This document shows positions 58,775-64,000 of a stretch of 64,000 bases of DNA, piece after piece. Source of the stretch: Flavobacteriales bacterium (GTDB taxonomy: Bacteria > Bacteroidota > Bacteroidia > JACJYZ01); contig JACJYZ010000002.1 in NCBI GenBank assembly GCA_020635855.1, positions 1,240,001-1,304,000 of the forward strand, given 5' to 3'. How positions within the stretch are numbered: position 1 is the stretch's first letter; every line of letters begins with the position of its first letter. Made by a program: the position numbers and the translations under genes. The notes under the pieces are model-generated. The model was not told where the DNA came from. It made no database searches and was given only the letters and a program-made list of their open reading frames with translations.

Positions 58775-58924
58775 GTAAATTATCACTTAGCAGTTGAGAT
58801 AATTACATTCAAAATGGAATTTGTCAGGTGTGAAAATCCACTGGTGAGAAGTGTGTGTCATTATCAGTGTACGTAATTTTACCTGTCGTTTGATGCAGTT
58901 GAATGTCAAAAGATCTTAGTTAAC

Positions 58925-60124
58925 ATGGAAGAGAAGATGGTAGCGTCGGTTGGTTCTCCTCAACTGGATGAGGAGATAAAGAAGGTTTTTCTTTCCGAGA
59001 GCACTGAAAAGGTGCTGAAGTTTTTTTCCCGACAGGGCAAAGCCAGTAGTCATGATGAGGAATTCAGCAAAAAGGAACAAAAACTAAAAAAGATTATTCA
59101 GGATGAGGCCGGGGAAGACATCCTTAGGTTTATAACTGAACAGGCTCCGCTCAATAGTGACCGGACGATCTTATTGCTTTCATCAACGGATATTACCTAT
59201 GAGGTGTCGCTCTCAAATTCCAGTCAGATTAAGACTGTCATTGATTTGGGTGTGATTAACTACAAGAATGATTTGAATACTTATTTCCCCTTGGTGAACA
59301 GTGTGTTACCGGATGCTGGCATCTATATTGGTTGTGTGGAAACCACCAAGCATCGTTGGATCCGGTTCAGCAAAGGACATCGCTGGATTTCGGCTAAAGT
59401 CATGTGGATGTTTGATTTTATGGTGAACCGGGTTTTTGCCAGGTTGTCTTTCACCAAGTCGGTCTATTCTCTTCTGTCTCGCAACCGCTATTTTGTGGTT
59501 TCAAAAGCAGAAGTACTGGGTAGGTTGAGTCATGCCGGTTTTGAGATCATTGGTTATGAAGAAGCCAATAATTTGATGTATTTCTCGGCCATGAAGACAG
59601 GGTTTCCGAGCAAGAAGAAGAATGTTCCCGATGGCCTGCTGCTTAAAATGAGGCGTGTAAGTAAAGGTGGAAAGATGATTGGTATCTACAAGGTCAGGAC
59701 GATGCACCCTTATTCAGAATACATTCAGGATTATGTTGTGAAGATGAATGGTTATAATGACGTGGGTAAACCAAACTATGATTTCCGCATTACCAGTTGG
59801 GGTAAGCTCATTCGCAAGCTGCATATAGACGAAATACCACAGTTGATTAATGTGTTGAAAGGTGAGCTGGCGATCGTGGGGGTGAGACCCTTGACTCAAT
59901 TTGGCTTTAAATCGCTTCCTGAGGATCTTCAGAAGGAACGTATCAAATACCGTCCCGGCTGCATTCCGCCTAACGTTGCATTGGGGTTAACGGGGTTTGA
60001 TGGCGTCGTCCGGGCAGAAAGAATTTATCTGCATAGCCGGAAAAAGTATGGTGTTTTGGTTAACTTCAAATACTTTTGGATGGCCATATACAATATGGTC
60101 ACAAAAAGAAAGTTGAGTGCCTGA
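58925..60124 (+). CDS. Sugar transferase without the usual membrane hairpin
   Basis: This 399-residue protein has a bacterial sugar transferase domain in its C-terminal half (about 240-395): KMRRVSKGGKMIGIYKVRTM, KLHIDEIPQLINVLKGELAI, VGVRPLTQFG and YRPGCIPPNVALGL. In typical members the domain begins with a hydrophobic hairpin ending SPGPVFFKQ. Here that hairpin is missing, and the N-terminal 235 residues are a soluble, partly charged domain with one moderately hydrophobic stretch (KVMWMFDFMVNRVFARLSF). I associate this layout with a Bacteroidota subfamily. It probably starts exopolysaccharide assembly on undecaprenyl phosphate. Confidence 0.82.
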   Translation: MEEKMVASVGSPQLDEEIKKVFLSESTEKVLKFFSRQGKASSHDEEFSKKEQKLKKIIQDEAGEDILRFITEQAPLNSDRTILLLSSTDITYEVSLSNSSQIKTVIDLGVINYKNDLNTYFPLVNSVLPDAGIYIGCVETTKHRWIRFSKGHRWISAKVMWMFDFMVNRVFARLSFTKSVYSLLSRNRYFVVSKAEVLGRLSHAGFEIIGYEEANNLMYFSAMKTGFPSKKKNVPDGLLLKMRRVSKGGKMIGIYKVRTMHPYSEYIQDYVVKMNGYNDVGKPNYDFRITSWGKLIRKLHIDEIPQLINVLKGELAIVGVRPLTQFGFKSLPEDLQKERIKYRPGCIPPNVALGLTGFDGVVRAERIYLHSRKKYGVLVNFKYFWMAIYNMVTKRKLSA

Positions 60125-60199
60125 AATCAGTCACTCAGAAAAACGATAGTAAAACCAATTGCCATACTTGATTGATCCCTTGATACCGGAGGTGCTTTT

Positions 60200-60976
60200 A
60201 TGAACAGATTATTTGCCGCGATTTTATTGTTATTTGCTTTGGCTTCCTGCGTTCCCCAGCGAAAAACAGTTTATGTACAATCCACCAATGAGACCAAAAG
60301 TGGTCTGGAAAATTGGACGGGTACAAAACAACGACTCAAGATCAGCCCATTTGACATGCTGTACGTTCGGGTGACATCTATTGACAACCCGGAGTACAAT
60401 TTCTTCAATGAAGAAAATAAGATCAATACGTCGATCACAGATGCCAGTCTTGCAGTCACCTCCTATACAGTGGATGAAAACGGGTATATCCTGCTTCCGG
60501 TTATCGGCAAGGTGAAAGTGAGTGACTATACCCTCCAAGAGGCCGCAAAAGTGTTACAGGAGCATCTGAAAGCTGTGCTCAGTTCTCCCATTGTTTCCAT
60601 TCGTTTTGTCAATAATTCCATAACCGTCCTCGGTGAGGTGAACAACCCGGGAACTTATTCGTATACATCCGAACAATTGAACATTTTCAAGGCCATTGGG
60701 ATGGCGGGAGACATTTCAGAATACGGTAACAGAAACGAAGTGATTTTGATTCGCGAGAATGGAAGTGAAATCCAGAAGAGACGGATTGATCTCACCAAAG
60801 ACCAGGTGTTCAAGTCGGAATACTATTACCTGCGTCCCAACGATGTTATTTATGTGTCTCCCTTGAAGATTCGCCGCTTCGGCATGAAGGAGGTACCGTA
60901 TTCACTCATTTTGTCGGTTGGAAATACCGCCATGGTTGTACTGGTGTTTTATTTGAACTATATTAATTCGCGCTAG
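60200..60976 (+). CDS. Polysaccharide export lipoprotein, Wza/BexD family
   Basis: This 258-residue outer-membrane lipoprotein of the polysaccharide export family has a signal peptide with lipobox LASC (Cys17). The Poly_export domain follows (KISPFDMLYVRVTSIDNPEY, VDENGYILLPVIGKVKVSDYTLQEA), then a SLBB domain (ITVLGEVNNPGTYSYTSEQL). A C-terminal hydrophobic segment (SLILSVGNTAMVVLVFYLNYI) resembles the amphipathic or membrane helix that lines the Wza exit. A GGAGGT site at 60188-60193 supports the ATG at 60200. It is 4 bases upstream of the Wzc-like kinase, its expected partner. Confidence 0.92.
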   Translation: MNRLFAAILLLFALASCVPQRKTVYVQSTNETKSGLENWTGTKQRLKISPFDMLYVRVTSIDNPEYNFFNEENKINTSITDASLAVTSYTVDENGYILLPVIGKVKVSDYTLQEAAKVLQEHLKAVLSSPIVSIRFVNNSITVLGEVNNPGTYSYTSEQLNIFKAIGMAGDISEYGNRNEVILIRENGSEIQKRRIDLTKDQVFKSEYYYLRPNDVIYVSPLKIRRFGMKEVPYSLILSVGNTAMVVLVFYLNYINSR

Positions 60977-60980
60977 AAGA

Positions 60981-63341
60981 ATGGAGAGCGGACAGTCGCA
61001 CGAAAGTTTTTATTACGTCAAATATGCCCTGCAGAAACTCAAGCAGTATTGGTATTTTTTCGCTTTATCGGTTGTAGGGTTCGGTAGCCTTGCGTACTTC
61101 GTGAACTGGTATCTGCAGCCGGTATATGAGGTGGGAAGCCTGATTCTGATTGATGAATGGCACAGCAGCGACCCCTCGGATGAGTTCATGAAGTCGTTCT
61201 CCATTTTTACCCCGACCAGTGATATCAACAAGGAAATCCGCAAGCTGAAGTCCTTTGAGCTGATTCATCAGGCCCTCGAGCAAACCCATGCGGAAGTCAG
61301 TTACAATGCGGTGACCAACACGATCCGAAAGATCGAACTCTACGATGACTGTCCCTTTCGGGTGGTGATTGATCGGGAACATGTGCAGCCGCTCGGGGTG
61401 AAGTTCGATGTTGTTCCCGTATCAAATGAAAAGTTCCGGTTACATCTTGAGAAGCCGGATGGCGAAATAGATCTCTATAATTACGCCAGGGAAGAGCAGT
61501 CAACAACCGACCCTTTCGGCATCGATCAAGAGTACAAGTACGGAGACACCATTATAACCCCGGCCCTTAGCCTGATCGTTTACCGGAACCTTGAAAGAAA
61601 CGCCCATTTTGCCAATGAAACCCGGTACCAGTTCAAGTTCAATGACCTGAACCGGTTGATGTACGATATTCAAAAGGAACTTACCGTGGAGCAGGTAGGG
61701 AAAGATATCCAGGCCATCAGTATCAAACTGAAGGTGAAACGCCCGCAACGTGGCATCGACTTTATCAATGAGCTTACCAAAGCTTATGTCCTGCGCAATC
61801 TGGATAAGAAAAGTTCCATGGCTGAGAACTCCATCAAATATATTGATCGCGAGATTGCTTCCATTGAAGGAACACTGACCGAAAATGAGTCAGACCTGCA
61901 AAAATTCCGGTCAGCCCACAAAGTGATGGAAATGAAAACCGTTTCCGATCAGGCATTTAAAAATGTGGAAGACCTGGAAAGCCAGAAAGCTGAACTGGAA
62001 TCCCGTGACAAATACTACAATTATGTACTCGATAATGTTGACGGTGATCACGGCAAGGTGAACCTTGCCATGCCCTCTTCCATGGGCGTGAATGATCCTG
62101 TGCTCGCGGGAATGATTGAAGAATACCTGAAGCTGAGCATCGAAAAGAACAACATGGTGGAAGGGGATAAAACCATGAACCCTTATTTCAAAACCATCCA
62201 GGACAAAATGATGGGCCGGAGAAAAGCCCTGATGGAGTACATTCAGTACATGGTGAAAACCAATGACGTTTTGCTGGCTTCAGTGGATAGCCGCCTGAAT
62301 GAGGAAAACTCAAAGATCACCCGGCTGCCGGGAACCGAAAGGGAACTGGGGGGCATCGAGCGTAAGAAAGGCCTGAATGACGAGGTCTACAAATACATGC
62401 TTCGCAAAAAGGCGGATGCACAGATCGCAAGAGGCGCCAATCTCCCGGACAACGATATCCTTGAAGGTGCCAAGCTGACCCAGATGGATCCCGTGGCCCC
62501 GAAAAAAGCCATTAACTACCTCGTGGCCATATTCGCCGGATTTACACTGCCGTTTTTCTTCCTGGGCATCAAAACCATACTTAATAACGCCATCCTGGAT
62601 GAGCAGATGCTGCTGTCCGTAACACGTCTGACACTGATCGGACGCGTGTACCGGAAGTCAGGCCAGAAAGAACTCTCCATCCTCGAAGATTCACCGAAAT
62701 CACCGGTTTCCGAATCCATTCGTTCATTGCGTACCAACGTGGAGTTTTTCGCATCCGACCAACAACATAAAGTGATTCTGTTCACCTCATCCATGTCCGG
62801 AGAAGGTAAATCGTTTTGCTCGCTTAACCTGGCGCACAGCCTGTCATTGGCTAAGCGTAAAACGGTAATCATTGACTTTGACCTGAGACGTCCCAATGCT
62901 TACGAACCGTTCAATAACGAACGACCCGGACTCGTCGCTTTCCTGAATGGTGACACAGATGATGTGGATGCCATCATCGCACCCACCGGTATTCCGGGTT
63001 TTGATTGTATCAGCGTAGGTGATGTGCCGGAAAACCCAGCAGAGCTGGTTGACTCGGAACGAACGCAATACCTGATCGATCAGTTGAAGGTGTCATACGA
63101 CTACGTGGTGATCGATACCGCCCCCGCCGGGTTGGTCAGTGAAACATTTGTGTTGATGAAATACAGCGACATGAAAATCATTGTCGCACGCAAGGGCGTA
63201 ACCCTGCGGTCCGGTCTTTCCAACCTGGTTGGTGAAATTAAATCCAAAGAAATGGAAGATGTCTACTGCCTGCTGAACGACGTGGATGTGACAGGAACCG
63301 TTTACGGCAGAGACAACAAATACTTTAATAAGAAAGCATAG
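60981..63341 (+). CDS. Wzc-like polysaccharide co-polymerase and BY-type tyrosine kinase
   Basis: This 786-residue inner-membrane protein has a Wzz-type N-terminal domain with a first span at about residues 20-40 and a long periplasmic coiled-coil part (about 270-480). A GNVR-like segment (RLPGTERELGGIERKKGL) precedes the second span (about 505-530). The cytoplasmic kinase domain has Walker A SSMSGEGKSFCSLNLAHSL near residue 606, Walker A' VIIDFDLRRPN and Walker B YVVIDTAPAG. The C-terminal tail has only two tyrosines (VYGRDNKYFNKKA), fewer than the Tyr cluster of Wzc. It regulates chain length and export with the Wza-like protein. Confidence 0.92.
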   Translation: MESGQSHESFYYVKYALQKLKQYWYFFALSVVGFGSLAYFVNWYLQPVYEVGSLILIDEWHSSDPSDEFMKSFSIFTPTSDINKEIRKLKSFELIHQALEQTHAEVSYNAVTNTIRKIELYDDCPFRVVIDREHVQPLGVKFDVVPVSNEKFRLHLEKPDGEIDLYNYAREEQSTTDPFGIDQEYKYGDTIITPALSLIVYRNLERNAHFANETRYQFKFNDLNRLMYDIQKELTVEQVGKDIQAISIKLKVKRPQRGIDFINELTKAYVLRNLDKKSSMAENSIKYIDREIASIEGTLTENESDLQKFRSAHKVMEMKTVSDQAFKNVEDLESQKAELESRDKYYNYVLDNVDGDHGKVNLAMPSSMGVNDPVLAGMIEEYLKLSIEKNNMVEGDKTMNPYFKTIQDKMMGRRKALMEYIQYMVKTNDVLLASVDSRLNEENSKITRLPGTERELGGIERKKGLNDEVYKYMLRKKADAQIARGANLPDNDILEGAKLTQMDPVAPKKAINYLVAIFAGFTLPFFFLGIKTILNNAILDEQMLLSVTRLTLIGRVYRKSGQKELSILEDSPKSPVSESIRSLRTNVEFFASDQQHKVILFTSSMSGEGKSFCSLNLAHSLSLAKRKTVIIDFDLRRPNAYEPFNNERPGLVAFLNGDTDDVDAIIAPTGIPGFDCISVGDVPENPAELVDSERTQYLIDQLKVSYDYVVIDTAPAGLVSETFVLMKYSDMKIIVARKGVTLRSGLSNLVGEIKSKEMEDVYCLLNDVDVTGTVYGRDNKYFNKKA

Positions 63342-63493
63342 CCTTGCTATGCCGTGTTAAGGTAAGATGTGCATGAACCCGTCGGTTGGTTCCCGTGAAG
63401 TGTCTTATAACTTAAAAGTGAAGAATCGCGAATGAAGATGTGATGGAGATGGGGGATGATCACTAAATCCCGGTACAGCATTCGCAACAGGCT

Positions 63494-64000
63494 ATGGCAA
63501 ATTCTACACATGAATTATTCGGCGCAAGACAATTTCTGTTTTCACCGGTTACCTGTGATCAACTGGAACACTGGCAGCATGTGCGGCTGGGAGGGAACCA
63601 CCTGTATGCGCATCCCCTGATCCAGGTGGATGTTGCCGGGAATGAACCAACGGATACCGAACTCGCACTTGTCGGTCACATCATAGATCCCGACCAGCCG
63701 AACCACCAGAACAAAGACATCCTCAAAGATTTCCTTTCAGGTGATACAACCGTTGACGGAATCACAAAGAAACTTTACCGCTATCCGGGGCGCTTTGTGC
63801 TGATCGTTCGCAAAGCCGATCAATGGTATGTTTTTCATGATGCATGCGGACTGAAATCCGTTTTTTATACGCGCACAAACGGTCAGCTGTATATGGCATC
63901 CCAGCCCTTGCTGCTGAAACATGTGTTGCCATTGAAGGAAGGAGAACGGTTCGATGAGTACCAGGCTTCCGTTTTCAAAAAGGCTACACTGGAACACTGG
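63494..64000 (+). CDS. Asparagine-synthase-like protein, 3' cut by window edge
   Basis: An open frame begins at ATG 63494 and runs without stop to the window end, giving 169 codons. The N-terminus is MANSTHELFGARQF. Later segments RYPGRFVLIVRKADQWYVFHDACGLKSVFY, read in two parts, and LYMASQPLLL resemble the amidotransferase N-terminal half of AsnB-like proteins. The N-terminal nucleophile Cys2 is absent, so glutamine hydrolysis is unlikely in this domain. The synthetase domain, if present, lies beyond the window. The gene belongs to the EPS operon, 152 bases after the kinase. Confidence 0.7.
   Translation, partial: MANSTHELFGARQFLFSPVTCDQLEHWQHVRLGGNHLYAHPLIQVDVAGNEPTDTELALVGHIIDPDQPNHQNKDILKDFLSGDTTVDGITKKLYRYPGRFVLIVRKADQWYVFHDACGLKSVFYTRTNGQLYMASQPLLLKHVLPLKEGERFDEYQASVFKKATLEHW

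Larger units (their letters stand above)
57862..58924. other. 1.06-kb AT-rich intergenic region between divergent surface-protein and EPS operons
   Basis: I find no credible gene here: no open frame of 60 codons or more, no tRNA-like or rRNA-like structure and no tandem repeat. It is clearly more AT-rich than the coding DNA and holds several T and A runs. Visible elements are the palindrome CGGAATATTCCG at 57900-57911, a 10-bp-armed inverted repeat at 58699-58753, and a -7 element at 58767-58774. Long leaders or a small RNA are possible, but I cannot show one. Confidence 0.6.

Noticed and set aside
57862..58924. Small protein or tRNA in the 1-kb gap
   Set aside because: No open frame of useful length with a start and codon bias, and no cloverleaf pattern, was found on either strand.

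Overview
The window reads as chromosomal DNA of a Bacteroidota bacterium, probably a gliding or surface-associated relative of the Flavobacteriales, Cytophagales or Chitinophagales. Four things support this. Several genes carry the Bacteroidota -7 promoter element TAnnTTTG. Five large secreted proteins end in type IX secretion (T9SS) sorting domains. HYR, SprB, PKD and SBBP-like repeats are abundant. The core gene orders (surE-lpxB, zapA-6S-like RNA-rny, dinB with a short dnaE) are typical of the phylum. I see no transposase, integrase, phage gene, CRISPR array, tRNA or rRNA. Both ends are cut inside genes.

Layout. 1-9.5 kb is housekeeping and envelope: a GlcD-type oxidase (5' cut), a membrane zinc peptidase, a small heat-shock protein, surE, a small membrane protein, lpxB, a SpoIID-like protein, a ComEC-like channel and an M23 peptidase. 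9.6-12 kb holds a coiled-coil protein, zapA, a 6S-like RNA and rny. 12.1-21.6 kb is one tightly overlapping polysaccharide operon: flippase, polymerase-like protein, asparagine synthase, two glycosyltransferases, O-antigen ligase-like protein, DegT aminotransferase and sugar-phosphate transferase. 21.5-30.4 kb carries a SirB1-like protein, a universal stress protein, an outer-membrane barrel, a sulfur/methionine block (metX divergent from osmC-metZ), rhomboid, gmhB and a class IV aminotransferase.

30.5-35.6 kb is a two-gene minus-strand unit encoding a small secreted protein and a 1567-residue T9SS adhesin-like protein with seven HYR-like repeats, three of them almost identical in DNA. 36-49.5 kb is mixed: exonuclease III, a lipoprotein, a dinB-dnaE translesion pair, a secreted nuclease, an OmpA-like secreted protein, a cupin-SDR pair, an Asp-rich lipoprotein and monomeric isocitrate dehydrogenase.

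49.6-57.9 kb is a minus-strand run of four T9SS cargo genes: an SBBP-like propeller, two paralogues sharing a Cys-rich N-terminal domain I do not recognise, and a subtilisin-like protease. A 1.06-kb AT-rich gap separates it from a divergent exopolysaccharide operon (58.9 kb to the end): an unusual sugar transferase, a Wza-like lipoprotein, a Wzc-like tyrosine kinase and a partial asparagine-synthase-like protein.

The least described material is the surface-protein block at 49.6-57.9 kb, especially the Cys-rich domain family and the mosaic gene at 55309-56220. Three genes also have a -7 element placed so that transcription should begin at or next to the start codon, which suggests leaderless mRNAs.
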